Positions 55,306 through 64,000 of a stretch of DNA of 64,000 nt are shown piece after piece. Origin of the DNA: JBBRHQ01 sp963725315. Its GTDB lineage: Bacteria > Actinomycetota > Thermoleophilia > Solirubrobacterales > 70-9. The stretch spans positions 48,289 through 112,288 of the forward strand of contig CAVRYA010000008.1 of the NCBI GenBank assembly GCA_963725315.1, in the 5' to 3' direction. The number at the start of each line of letters is the position of its first letter. The stretch's first letter is position 1. The position numbers and the translations under genes were made by a program. The notes under the pieces were generated by a model. It was given only the letters and a program-made list of their open reading frames with translations, was not told the origin of the DNA and ran no database searches.

Positions 55306-56626
55306 GGCCCCGGGCGAGGAGAACGGCACCCCTGACACCCGCATCATCCGCACCCCGGCCCTGGCCCGGGTCGAGGGGGAGGGTGAGATGTACGTGCGGC
55401 TCCGCGGCTCCGAGGTGCTCGACGTGCAGCTGCGCATCTATGAGCCGCCGCGGCTGTTTGAGGCGCTGCTTCGCGGCCGCGAGCTGGGCGAGGCGGTCGA
55501 CATCACCGCCAGGATCTGCGGGATCTGCCCGGTCGCCTACCAGATGAGCGCCTGCGAGGCGATGGAGGACGCGCTCGGGATCGAGGTGAACGGCCAGCTG
55601 CGCAATCTCCGGCGGCTGATCTATTGCGGAGAGTGGATCGAGAGCCACACCCTGCACCTCTACCTCCTGCACGCCCCGGATTTCCTCGGTTATGAGAGCG
55701 GCTTCGCGATGGCCGCCGAGCATGGCGAGATCGTCGAGCGGGGGTTGCGAACGAAGAAGGCCGGCAACCAGCTGATCGCGGCGATCGGCGGCCGGGAGGT
55801 CCACCCGATCAACGTCCGGGTCGGCGGCTTTTACAGGGCGCCCTCGCCCAGCGAGCTTGAGCCGCTCCGCGAGAAGCTGGAACGGGCCCGCGAGGAGGCC
55901 CTGGAGACCGTCCGCTGGACGGCGCAGCTGCCGTTCCCGGAGCTCGAGCACGACTACGAGTTCGTCTCGCTGCGGCCGGCCGAGGAGGACGAGTATCCGA
56001 TCGACCGCGGCCGGATTGTCTCCTCGCGTGGAGTCGACATCGGCGCCAGCCAGTTCGACGAGGTCTTCGAGGAGATCCACGTCGAGCACTCGACCGCGCT
56101 GCATGCCCGGGTCCGTGGGCGGGGGGCGTACCTGGCGGGGCCGATGGCGCGGTTCAACCTCAACCGCGACCGCCTCTCGTCCCTTGCCGGCGAGGCGGCG
56201 GCCGAGGCGGGGATCGGCGAGGGCACCAGCAATCCTTTCAAGAGCATCGTCGTCCGCGCCGTCGAGCTCGTCTACGCGTTCGACGAAGCCCTGCGCATCA
56301 TCGACGCCTACGAGCAACCCGACGCGCCGGCGGTCGAGGCGGAGGCGCGCGCCGGCGTCGGGCACGGCGTGACCGAGGCGCCTCGTGGCCTCCTCTACCA
56401 CCGCTACGAGATCACCGACGACGGGCGGATCGCGGCGGCGCGGATCGTCCCGCCAACCTCTCAGAACCAGCGTTCGATCGAGGAGGACCTGGAGCGACTG
56501 GTCGCCGCCAATGCGGGCCTCGACGACGAGGAGCTTCAGCTGCGCTGCGAGCAGGCGATCCGCAACTACGACCCCTGCATCTCCTGCTCGACCCATTTCC
56601 TGCGACTCGAGATCGACCGCGATTGA
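55298..56626 (+). CDS. hydA: Group 3b NiFe hydrogenase alpha (large) subunit
   Basis: 442 residues, GTG start overlapping hydD. The catalytic Ni-Fe site uses two CxxC pairs: RICGICPVAYQ near residue 70 and DPCISCSTH near the C-terminus. After the last His, nine residues (FLRLEIDRD) form the tail that the maturation protease removes. RTPALARVEGEGEM is the conserved N-terminal block. The soluble, NADP-linked group 3b assignment rests on the HydBGDA gene set. It can evolve or take up H2. Confidence 0.95.
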   Translation: MTEAPGEENGTPDTRIIRTPALARVEGEGEMYVRLRGSEVLDVQLRIYEPPRLFEALLRGRELGEAVDITARICGICPVAYQMSACEAMEDALGIEVNGQLRNLRRLIYCGEWIESHTLHLYLLHAPDFLGYESGFAMAAEHGEIVERGLRTKKAGNQLIAAIGGREVHPINVRVGGFYRAPSPSELEPLREKLERAREEALETVRWTAQLPFPELEHDYEFVSLRPAEEDEYPIDRGRIVSSRGVDIGASQFDEVFEEIHVEHSTALHARVRGRGAYLAGPMARFNLNRDRLSSLAGEAAAEAGIGEGTSNPFKSIVVRAVELVYAFDEALRIIDAYEQPDAPAVEAEARAGVGHGVTEAPRGLLYHRYEITDDGRIAAARIVPPTSQNQRSIEEDLERLVAANAGLDDEELQLRCEQAIRNYDPCISCSTHFLRLEIDRD

Positions 56627-57123
56627 GCCTCTTCGTCGGAATCGGCAATCCGATGCGCGGCGACGACGCCGCCGGGCTGCTGGTCGCGGCACGGTTGCGC
56701 GATCTCGCCCTTCCGGCCCTGCGGGTCCTCGAGCTGGAAGGCGAGCCGATCGACCTGATCGAGGTCTTCACCGGCGCCGGGACGGTGTTCGTCGCCGACG
56801 CGGTCAGCTCCGGCGCCCGGGCTGGTGCCGTCCACAAGATCGACGCCGGCGCCGCCCCCCTCCCGGCCGCGCTCGGCGGCGCCTCGACCCACGCCCTCGG
56901 CCTCGCCGATGCGATCGAGCTGGCCCGGGCTCTGGGGCGGCTGCCGCAACGCCTGATCGTCTTCGGGATCGAGGGCGGGCGCTTCGAGGCGGGATCCAGA
57001 CCGCTCCCGCGGGTTGAGCGGGCCGCGGTCGAGGTCGCCGAGGAGATCGCGGCGAGGATGGAAAGCCGCACCGCGGCGGGAGTATCGTCCGGTGGGATCA
57101 CGCGGGAAGATCCTCCGGCGTGA
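56623..57123 (+). CDS. Hydrogenase maturation protease
   Basis: 166 residues, HycI/HyaD family. It cleaves the C-terminal tail of the large subunit after nickel insertion. Nickel-sensing residues are in GIGNPMRGDDAAG (Asp), FVADAVSSG (Asp) and STHALGLADAIEL (His). TTG start overlaps the hydA stop. Being next to hydA, it is almost surely its specific protease. The accessory HypA-F genes are not in this window. Confidence 0.95.
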   Translation: MSLFVGIGNPMRGDDAAGLLVAARLRDLALPALRVLELEGEPIDLIEVFTGAGTVFVADAVSSGARAGAVHKIDAGAAPLPAALGGASTHALGLADAIELARALGRLPQRLIVFGIEGGRFEAGSRPLPRVERAAVEVAEEIAARMESRTAAGVSSGGITREDPPA

Positions 57124-57718
57124 GGAAGGAGCCCCGATCTTCGAGCTGAGAATCCATGGACGTGGCGGGCAGGGAGCAGTCACCGCCGCCGAGATACTCT
57201 CGATTGCCGCCTTTCTCGAGGGCCGCCACGCGCAGGCCTTCCCGAGCTTCGGCTCAGAGCGGACCGGGGCTCCGGTGATCGCCTACTGCCGGATCGATGA
57301 CCGTGAGATCCGTACACGCGAGCCGATCTCCGAGCCCGACGCGCTGATCGTCCAGGACCCGACCCTGCTGCACCAGGTCGATGTGTTCAGCGGGCTCTCC
57401 TCCGACGGGTACATCCTGATCAACTCCTCGCGGGGAATCGACGAGCTCGGTCTCGCCGACCTGAAGCAGCGCTTCCGGGCGGAGCGGATGCTCACCGTCC
57501 CGGCGACGGACCTGGCCAGAGAGCACCTCGGGAGGCCGCTTCCCAACGCGGTCCTGCTGGGCGGCTTCGCGGCACTCAGCGAGCTGATCTCGATCGATTC
57601 GGTGGCCGCCGCGATCCGCCAGAAATTCGCCGGCTCGATCGGCGAGCGCAACGTGAGCGCCGCTCAGGCCGCCTTCGAGCTCGTGCGCGACGAGCGGCGG
57701 GAGCCGGCCAGTGCTTAG
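57092..57718 (+). CDS. porG: 2-oxoacid:ferredoxin oxidoreductase gamma subunit
   Basis: 208 residues from the GTG at 57092, which has GGGAG eight bases upstream; this start overlaps the protease gene by 32 bases. The family signature is IHGRGGQGAVTAAEILS, with FPSFGSERTGAPV a few residues later. This subunit belongs to pyruvate/2-ketoisovalerate oxidoreductases that convert a 2-oxoacid and CoA to acyl-CoA, CO2 and reduced ferredoxin. Next to porA (eight-base overlap). Confidence 0.93.
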   Translation: MGSRGKILRREEGAPIFELRIHGRGGQGAVTAAEILSIAAFLEGRHAQAFPSFGSERTGAPVIAYCRIDDREIRTREPISEPDALIVQDPTLLHQVDVFSGLSSDGYILINSSRGIDELGLADLKQRFRAERMLTVPATDLAREHLGRPLPNAVLLGGFAALSELISIDSVAAAIRQKFAGSIGERNVSAAQAAFELVRDERREPASA

Positions 57719-58964
57719 GCAGGAGGAGGGATCCCGAGCGGTGGCTGAGGCGGTGGCGATGTGCCGGCCCGAGGTGATCTGCGCCTACCCGATCTCCCCC
57801 CAGACCCACATCGTCGAGCACCTCTCCGACCTGGTCAGGACCGGTGACCTGGCGCCCTGCGAGTACGTCTCGGTCGAGTCCGAGTTCGCGGCCATGTCGG
57901 TGGCGATCGGAGCCTCGGCTGCCGGAGGGCGCGCCTACACCGCGACCGCCAGCCAGGGGCTGCTCTACATGGCGGAGGCGCTGTACAACGCCTCCGGACT
58001 GGGGCTGCCGATCGTGATGACCGTGGCAAATCGGGCGATCGGCGCGCCGATAAACATCTGGAACGATCACAGCGACGCGATGTCACAGCGCGACTCCGGG
58101 TGGGTTCAGCTCTATGCGGAGACCAACCAGGAGGCGCTCGACCTGCACATCCAGGCCTACAGGCTGGCGGAGGAAATCTCGCTGCCCGTGATGGTCTGCA
58201 TGGACGGGTTCATCCTCACCCACGCCTACGAGCGGGTCGATGTGCCGGAGCCCGAGCAGGTCGACGCATTCCTGCCGCCGTTCGAGCCGCGCCAGGTGCT
58301 CGACCCAGCCGACCCGGTGACGATCGGGGCGATGGTCGGTCCCGAGGCCTTCTTCGAGGTCAAGTACCTCGCCCACGCCAAGCAGATGCAGGCGCTCGAC
58401 CTGATTCCGGGGATCGCCGCCGAGTTCGCCGAGGCGTTCGGGCGCGAGTCGGGGGGCCTGCTGTCCCCCTACCGCGCCGAGGACGCCGAGACGGTCGTCG
58501 TCGCACTCGGCTCGGTGCTGGGAACGATCGAGGAGACGATCGACGCGCTGCGTGAGGAGGGGGTCTCGATCGGGGCGCTCGGGATCAAGTCGTTCCGGCC
58601 GTTTCCCCTGGAGGAGGTCCGCGCGGCGTTGAGCGGCGCCGAGCGGGTGGTCGTTCTCGAGAAGGCCCTGGCGGTCGGAATCGGCGGCATCGTCTCAGCC
58701 AACGTGCGGATGGCACTGTCGGGGATTCAGCTGCACGGCTACACGGTGATCGCCGGTCTCGGCGGGCGGGCGATCACCAGGGAGTCGCTTCGAGAACTGT
58801 TCACCGACGCCGTCGCCGACCGCCTGCAGCCGCTCACCTTCCTTGACATGGACTGGGAGCTGGTCGAGCGCGAGCTGGAGCGTCTCAGGGGAGGGAAAGC
58901 ATCCGGCCCCCACGAGGAGAACATGCTCAGAGACATCGGCGTCGTCGCGGCACGACCCCACTGA
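57711..58964 (+). CDS. porA: 2-oxoacid:ferredoxin oxidoreductase alpha subunit
   Basis: 417 residues. EAVAMCRPEVICAYPISPQTHIVEHL is the conserved beginning, with YPITPQ-like motif (YPISPQTH); SVESEFAAMSVAIGASAAGGRAYTATASQGLLYM is the Glu-containing block that activates thiamine pyrophosphate. Residues near 130 (NIWNDHSDAMSQRDSGW) point to a pyruvate-type enzyme. C-terminal domain II and III (IGALGIKSFRPFPLEEV) are present. GTG start overlaps porG. Confidence 0.94.
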   Translation: MLRQEEGSRAVAEAVAMCRPEVICAYPISPQTHIVEHLSDLVRTGDLAPCEYVSVESEFAAMSVAIGASAAGGRAYTATASQGLLYMAEALYNASGLGLPIVMTVANRAIGAPINIWNDHSDAMSQRDSGWVQLYAETNQEALDLHIQAYRLAEEISLPVMVCMDGFILTHAYERVDVPEPEQVDAFLPPFEPRQVLDPADPVTIGAMVGPEAFFEVKYLAHAKQMQALDLIPGIAAEFAEAFGRESGGLLSPYRAEDAETVVVALGSVLGTIEETIDALREEGVSIGALGIKSFRPFPLEEVRAALSGAERVVVLEKALAVGIGGIVSANVRMALSGIQLHGYTVIAGLGGRAITRESLRELFTDAVADRLQPLTFLDMDWELVERELERLRGGKASGPHEENMLRDIGVVAARPH

Positions 58965-58986
58965 AGAAGGAAGACGAGGAAAAGCC

Positions 58987-60111
58987 ATGCCCTACCAGGA
59001 GCTGAAGATGTACCAGGCGGGGACCTACGTGGTCGGCAACCGGCTGCTCGATCCCACCCAGCGCTCCGTCCAGGCGAACGCCGATCGCTCCAACGCGCTG
59101 ACCTCCGGGCATCGCGCCTGCCAGGGCTGCGGCGAGGCGCTGGGGGCGCGCTATGTCCTTGACGCCGCGATGCGGGCCTCCGGCGACCGGCTGATCGCCA
59201 CCAACGCGACCGGCTGCCTGGAGGTCTTTTCGACCCCATACCCGGAATCCTCGTGGCAGATGCCCTGGATCCACTCGCTGTTCGGCAACGCGCCGGCGGT
59301 CGCGACAGGAGTTGCTGCGGCGCTGAAGGCAAAGGGCCGCGAGGACGTGCGGGTGATCGGCCAGGGCGGCGACGGAGGCACGCTGGACATCGGCTTCGCC
59401 TGCCTCTCGGGTCTGTTCGAGCGAAACGACGACGTGCTCTACGTCTGCTACGACAACGAGGCCTATATGAACACCGGCGTACAGCGCTCCGGGGCGACGC
59501 CGCCCGCCGCGCGCACGGCGACCACCAAGCCGGTGGGAGAGGAGCCGGGCAACGTCTTCGGCCAGGGCAAGAACGCGCCGCTGATCGCGATGGCGCACGA
59601 GATTCCCTACGTGGCGACGGCGACCGTCTCCGAGCTCCGCGACCTGGAGGCGAAGGTGGAGCGGGCGATGGAGTTCCGCGGGGCCCGCTACCTGCACGTC
59701 TTCGTCCCCTGTCCGCTCGGCTGGGGCGCCGCCTCGCGCGACACGATCCGGATCGCCAGATTGGTCAAGGAGACCGGCCTTTTCCCCGTGTTCGAGGCCG
59801 AGAGCGGCGAGGTCACCGGCGTCTCGAAGATTCGCCGCCCGGTGCCGGTCTCCGAGTACCTGAAGCTGCAGCGACGCTATGCCCACCTGTTCGGCGAGCA
59901 CGGCCGTCCCGACGTGATCGCGCGGCTGCAGGCGATCGCCGACCGCAACATCAGGCGGTTCGGGCTGCTCGCCGACGCCGAGCAGGGGCCGGAGCTGCCC
60001 GGCAGCGCCACCGACGCGGCGGAACCCTCCAGGAGGCCGGCTAGGCCGGGCGAGGACGAGGAGAGCAACCTGATGCGGCTGCTGGCCGAAACCCATCACG
60101 GGGCGCAGTAA
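58987..60111 (+). CDS. porB: 2-oxoacid:ferredoxin oxidoreductase beta subunit
   Basis: 374 residues. It binds thiamine pyrophosphate and one 4Fe-4S cluster: ACQGCGEALG near residue 40 and VIGQGGDGGTLDIGFACLSG with DNEAYMNTGVQRSG as the TPP-Mg motif (GDG followed by N). VFVPCPLGWG supplies a later cluster cysteine. The last 50 residues (about 330 onwards) are acidic and extended and not typical. GAAAGCC precedes the ATG; 22 bases separate it from porA. Confidence 0.95.
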   Translation: MPYQELKMYQAGTYVVGNRLLDPTQRSVQANADRSNALTSGHRACQGCGEALGARYVLDAAMRASGDRLIATNATGCLEVFSTPYPESSWQMPWIHSLFGNAPAVATGVAAALKAKGREDVRVIGQGGDGGTLDIGFACLSGLFERNDDVLYVCYDNEAYMNTGVQRSGATPPAARTATTKPVGEEPGNVFGQGKNAPLIAMAHEIPYVATATVSELRDLEAKVERAMEFRGARYLHVFVPCPLGWGAASRDTIRIARLVKETGLFPVFEAESGEVTGVSKIRRPVPVSEYLKLQRRYAHLFGEHGRPDVIARLQAIADRNIRRFGLLADAEQGPELPGSATDAAEPSRRPARPGEDEESNLMRLLAETHHGAQ

Positions 60112-60124
60112 GGGTGGCCTTGGC

Positions 60125-61774
60125 ATGAGCGAGAAGCCCTTCGCGATAACCCTTGACGTCGGTTCCAGTCTCGCGAATAAGACCGGCAGCTGGCGCACCG
60201 AGCGCGCGGTCTACGTTGATCGCATGCCGCCCTGCAACCACGCCTGCCCGGCCGGCGAGAACATCCAGTCCTGGCTGTACGAGGCCGAGGGCGGGGGCGA
60301 GGGTTACGAGCGCGCCTGGCGCCGGATCATGGAGGAGAACCCCTTCCCTGCGATCATGGGAAGGGTCTGTTACCACCCCTGCGAGACTGACTGCAACCGG
60401 GGCAAGCTCGACGAGGCGGTGGGGATCAACTCCGTAGAAGGCTTCCTCGGCGACGAGGCGATCCGGCGGGGCTGGGCCGTGGACGCCACCGCCGAGCCTT
60501 CCGGCAAACGGGTGCTGGTGGTTGGGGCCGGGCCCTCCGGGCTCTCCGCCGCCTATCACCTGATCCGTCTCGGCCACGGCGTCACGATCCATGAGGCGGG
60601 GCCGATGGCCGGCGGGATGATGCGGTTCGGGATCCCCACCTACAGATTGCCCCGAGACCTGCTCGATGCCGAGGTGGGGCGGATCCTGGAGATGGGGGTG
60701 GAGCTGGAGCTGAACCGAAAGGTCTCCGACGTTCTCGCGAGCATGCGCGAAGGCGGCTTCGACGCCGCCTTCCTCGCGGTCGGCGCCCACATCGGCAAGC
60801 GCGCCTACATCCCCGCCGGCGAGGCAGCCCACATCCTCGACGCGGTCTCCTTGCTGCGCAGCATGGAGGGCGAGGAGAAGCCGATGCTGGGTCGTCGCGT
60901 CGTCGTCTATGGCGGTGGCGACACGGCGATGGACGTGGCACGCACCGCGAAGCGGCTCGGGGCGCAGGAGGCGGTCGTCGTCTATCGGCGGACCCGGGAG
61001 CGGATGCCGGCGCAGGACTTCGAGGTCGAGGAGGCAGAGCAGGAGGGGGTGATGATGAAGTGGCTCTCGACGATCAAGCAGGCCGACGACTCGAAGCTCG
61101 TGCTGGAGAAGATGGAGCTCGACGAGGCCGGTTTCCCGCAGCCGACCGGGGAGCTGGAGGAACTCGAGGCCGACTCGCTGGTCCTCGCCCTGGGCCAGGA
61201 CGCCGACCTCTCGCTGCTCGACGGCGTGCCGGGGATCGAGGTCAACGACGGCGTCGTCGAGGTCGGGCCGAACATGATGACCGGCCACCCCGGGATCTTC
61301 GCCGGCGGCGACATGGTGCCGGCGGAGCGCACGGTCACGGTCGGGGTCGGCCACGGCAAGAAGGCGGCACGCAACATAGACGCCTGGCTGCGCGGAGAAG
61401 GGCTGCAGACACCCCAACCGCACCAGCTTGCCTCGTTCGAGACGCTCAACACCTGGTATTACGCCGACGCTCCACGAACCCATCGCGAGGAGCTGGAGCT
61501 GGCCCGCCGGACCCAGAGCTTCGACGAGGTCAAGCATCCGCTCGATCAGGCCAACGCGCTGTTCGAAGCGCGCCGCTGCCTCTCCTGCGGCAACTGCTTC
61601 TCCTGCGACAACTGCTTCGGCGTCTGTCCCGACAACGCCGTTCTGAAGCTGAGCGAGGCGGCAAGCGCCAACGTCAACGGCTACGAGATCGACCTCGACT
61701 TCTGCAAGGGCTGCGGGATGTGCGTCTCCGAGTGTCCGAGCGGCGCCATAACGATGGTCCCCGAGACGATCTAG
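60125..61774 (+). CDS. GltD-like NAD(P)H oxidoreductase fused to PorD-like ferredoxin
   Basis: 549 residues. The N-terminal part has Cys-rich CNHACPAGENI and CYHPCETDCNRG, as in glutamate synthase small subunit and NfnB; two dinucleotide-binding loops follow (VLVVGAGPSGLSAAYHL for FAD, VVVYGGGDTAMDVARTA for NAD(P)). The C-terminus has two 4Fe-4S motifs (CLSCGNCFSCDNCFGVCPD and CKGCGMCVSECPSG) like the delta subunit of 2-oxoacid oxidoreductases, which is otherwise missing here. Probably moves electrons between ferredoxin and NADP(H). Last gene of the operon, 13 bases after porB. Confidence 0.92.
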   Translation: MSEKPFAITLDVGSSLANKTGSWRTERAVYVDRMPPCNHACPAGENIQSWLYEAEGGGEGYERAWRRIMEENPFPAIMGRVCYHPCETDCNRGKLDEAVGINSVEGFLGDEAIRRGWAVDATAEPSGKRVLVVGAGPSGLSAAYHLIRLGHGVTIHEAGPMAGGMMRFGIPTYRLPRDLLDAEVGRILEMGVELELNRKVSDVLASMREGGFDAAFLAVGAHIGKRAYIPAGEAAHILDAVSLLRSMEGEEKPMLGRRVVVYGGGDTAMDVARTAKRLGAQEAVVVYRRTRERMPAQDFEVEEAEQEGVMMKWLSTIKQADDSKLVLEKMELDEAGFPQPTGELEELEADSLVLALGQDADLSLLDGVPGIEVNDGVVEVGPNMMTGHPGIFAGGDMVPAERTVTVGVGHGKKAARNIDAWLRGEGLQTPQPHQLASFETLNTWYYADAPRTHREELELARRTQSFDEVKHPLDQANALFEARRCLSCGNCFSCDNCFGVCPDNAVLKLSEAASANVNGYEIDLDFCKGCGMCVSECPSGAITMVPETI

Positions 61775-61796
61775 CCAGCTAGTCAGTCGATCCCGT

Positions 61797-63945
61797 CTAC
61801 TTGATGAACAGCATCTCCGAGTACTTGGGCAGCGGCCAGAGGTCGTCGGCGACCAGCCTCTCCAGCTGGTCTGCGATCTCGCGGACCTTCGACATCGCCG
61901 CGAGCTGGCTGTCGCGGGCGAAGACGGCCAGCTCCAGCCCGTCGAGCCCGTCCGGGTAGACGTTGGCGGTCTCGAGTTCCTTGATCGCCTCGACGAACTC
62001 GCCGACCAGCGGCCGGATCTCCTCGTCGAGAGCGCCGACCTCAGCCTCCTCGAGCAGCGCCAGGTGGCGCAGGGAAGCAGGGAGCAGCATCGTGCGGGCG
62101 ATCGAGGCGGTCGTCTCGGCCTCGATGTTGGCGAGGATCGTGTACTGCTCGACCCAGACCTCATAGCGGGACTCCAGCTCGCGCTTGGAGAGCACGCCGT
62201 AATGCTCGAAGGCGGTGATCGTCTGCTCTGAGATCACCTCCGGCAGCGCGTCCGGGCTGGTTCGCAGGTTCTTCAGTCCCCGCTTCTCGGCCTCGGCGTG
62301 CCACTCCTCGGCGTAGTTGTCGCCGCCGAAGCAGACATCCTTGTTGGCCTCGTAGGCATCCCGGACCACCGCGGTCACCGCGTCGGCCAGGTCGGAGCCA
62401 CCGGAGAGCTGCTTCTCGAGCGAGTCGGCCATCGAGTCGATCGCCTCGGCGACGATCGTGTTCAGCACCGTGTTGGGGAAGGCCAGCGACATGCTCGACC
62501 CGAGCGCCCGGAACTCGAACTTGTTGCCGGTGAAGGCGAAGGGGGAGGTGCGGTTGCGATCTCCGCCGTGCATCGGCAGCGGCGGCAGCACCGTTGCCCC
62601 CAGCTCCAGGATCGAGCCGGGCGTGTGGGGGTCGCCCTCGCCGGCGGAGATCGTCTCGAACACCTTGTCGAGCTCGGCCCCGAGGAAGATCGAGATGATC
62701 GCCGGGGGCGCCTCGTTTGCGCCGAGGCGGTGGTCCTGGCCGAGGTTCGCCACCGACGCCCTCAGCAGCCCCTGGTGCTTGTTGACCGCCTCGATCACGG
62801 CGGCGCAGAAGAACAGGAAGCTCATGTTTCCCGACGGGGTGTCGCCGGGCTCCATCAGGTTGGTCCCGGTGTCGGTCCTCATCGACCAGTTGTTGTGCTT
62901 GCCGGAGCCGTTCACCCCGGCGAACGGCTTTTCGTGCAGGAGGCAGACGAGCCCGTACCGGCGGGCGACGCTCTGCATCAGCTGCATGGTCAGCTGCTGG
63001 TGGTCGGAGCCGACGTTGGAGTTCTCGAAGATCGGGGCGATCTCATACTGGCCCGGGGCGACCTCGTTGTGGCGGGTCTTCACCGGGACCCCGAGCTTCC
63101 GCAGCTCGCGCTCGTAATCCATCATGTAGGCGAGCACCCGCTCGGGGATCGAGCCGAAGTAGTGGTCGTCGAGCTCGTGCCCCTTCGGCGGCTGGGCGCC
63201 GAACAGGGTTCGCCCGGTGGTCACCAGGTCGGGACGCTCGAAGTAGTACTGCTCGTCGATCAGGAAGTACTCCTGCTCGGGGCCGACCGTGGTGAAGACC
63301 CGCTGCGAGGCGTCGTCGCCGAGCAGGCGCAGGGCGCGGATCGCCGAGCGCGAGAGGGCATCCATCGAGCGCAACAGCGGTACCTTGGCGTCGAGGGCCT
63401 CGCCCGTCCAGGAGGCGAAGGCGGTCGGGATGCAGAGCAGGGCACCGTTCGGGTTCTCGAGGATGAAGGCGGGGCTGGTCGGGTCCCAGGCGGTGTAGCC
63501 GCGGGCCTCGAAAGTGGCGCGGATGCCCCCGGTCGGGAAGGAGGAGGCGTCTGGCTCGCCCTGGATCAGCTCGCTGCCGCGGAAGCGCGCGATCGCGGTC
63601 CCGTCCCCGGCGGGCTCCAGGAAGGAGTCGTGCTTTTCGGCGGTCAGTCCGGTGAGCGGCTGGAAGACGTGGGTGTAGTGGGTGGCGCCCCTCTCCAGCG
63701 CCCACTCCTTCATCGCCTCGGCGACCGCGTCCGCGAGCGAGAGGTCGAGCGCCTCGCCGCGCTCCAGCGTCGGCCTGGAGCTTCTCGTAGACCTCCGGCT
63801 GGAGGCGCTTCTTCTGCTCGGCCGGGGAGAAGACGTTGGCGCCGAACGAATGGTTGTCGAGCTGCGTCAGGTCGGGGGCGCCGATCGACTCCCCGTTCGG
63901 GCTCCACTGGGCCGCGGTCACGTTCTTCTGGCGAATCCTCGTCAT
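61797..63945 (-). CDS. glnN: Glutamine synthetase type III (frameshifted near 5' end)
   Basis: ATP-dependent synthesis of glutamine from glutamate and ammonia. About 715 residues, much longer than GSI, as expected of GSIII. Motifs are GPEQEYFLIDEQYY, VAPGQYEIAPIFENSNVGSDHQQL, KPFAGVNGSGKHNNWS (the metal-binding His block) and GANEAPPAIISIFLG. The N-terminus from the ATG at 63943-63945 (MTRIRQKNVTAAQWS) is in a different frame from residues after KLQA; one extra base near 63,766-63,775 explains it. Convergent with the hydrogenase operon. HutH products and hydrogenase do not share an operon with it. Confidence 0.93.
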
Positions 63946-64000
63946 TCCGGTGAAGCCTCCTACATAGAGCAGCGCGCCCAGGGACCCGAGCAAATGGTGG
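63946..64000. other. Region upstream of the glutamine synthetase gene
   Basis: The end of the window contains GGAGG (as complement, about 63957-63961), the ribosome site of the type III glutamine synthetase gene. No further feature is visible before the window ends. Confidence 0.4.

Noticed and set aside
62298..63953. A 551-codon plus-strand open frame opposite the glutamine synthetase gene
   Set aside because: It is an antisense shadow of conserved GSIII coding sequence.

Overview
This is a high-GC chromosomal window from an actinobacterium. The gene set points to the class Thermoleophilia (Solirubrobacterales or Gaiellales relatives): many NTF2/SnoaL-like proteins that begin MSQENVEIVRR, an F420-type luciferase-like oxidoreductase, a wax ester synthase/DGAT, a GNAT-first protein acetyltransferase fused to an acyl-CoA-synthetase-like module, and tightly overlapping GTG/TTG-started genes. 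The lineage is inferred from gene content; no rRNA is present.

Layout. 1-9,200 (minus strand): translation genes alaS (cut by the window edge), a scaffold-MnmA fusion, aspS and hisS, then a metallo-beta-lactamase-fold hydrolase, glutamate formimidoyltransferase and an M29 aminopeptidase. 9,281: a CAU-anticodon tRNA with its own terminator. 9,600-13,460: a tandem array of ten NTF2-like units (five intact, four frameshifted, one 5'-truncated) joined by an almost identical junction. 13,460-18,900: a decayed accessory region with three tRNA-derived repeats, a DUF2254 pseudogene, an HTH protein, an alpha/beta hydrolase and a luciferase-like oxidoreductase lying between two of the repeats. 18,900-43,250: lipid acyltransferase, Pat-like acetyltransferase, dodecin, RTX-like proteins, a class III cyclase, a DrrAB-type ABC exporter, secreted proteins, a long-chain acyl-CoA synthetase, a GGDEF/HD-GYP protein and a cation/proton antiporter. 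43,300-49,610: a histidine-degradation operon hutH-hutU-def-hutF-hutI. 49,690-52,000: WS/DGAT and a universal stress protein. 52,041-61,774: a ten-gene operon joining a group 3b-type NiFe hydrogenase, its maturation protease, a 2-oxoacid:ferredoxin oxidoreductase and a GltD-like NAD(P)H oxidoreductase fused to a PorD-like ferredoxin. 61,797-63,945: type III glutamine synthetase.

How the genes fit together. The hut operon makes formylglutamate through the deiminase HutF, but the usual deformylase HutG is not seen; a peptide-deformylase-like gene sits in its place. The hydrogenase operon looks like one electron path from pyruvate or another 2-oxoacid, through ferredoxin and NADPH, to H2, and it can be read in either direction.

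Caveat. At least five otherwise conserved coding sequences carry single-base frameshifts: the Pat-like gene, an RTX-like gene (three times), hutH, the hydrogenase beta gene and the glutamine synthetase gene. Residual indel error in the sequence is a serious alternative to real gene decay, so frameshift-based pseudogene calls should be treated carefully.
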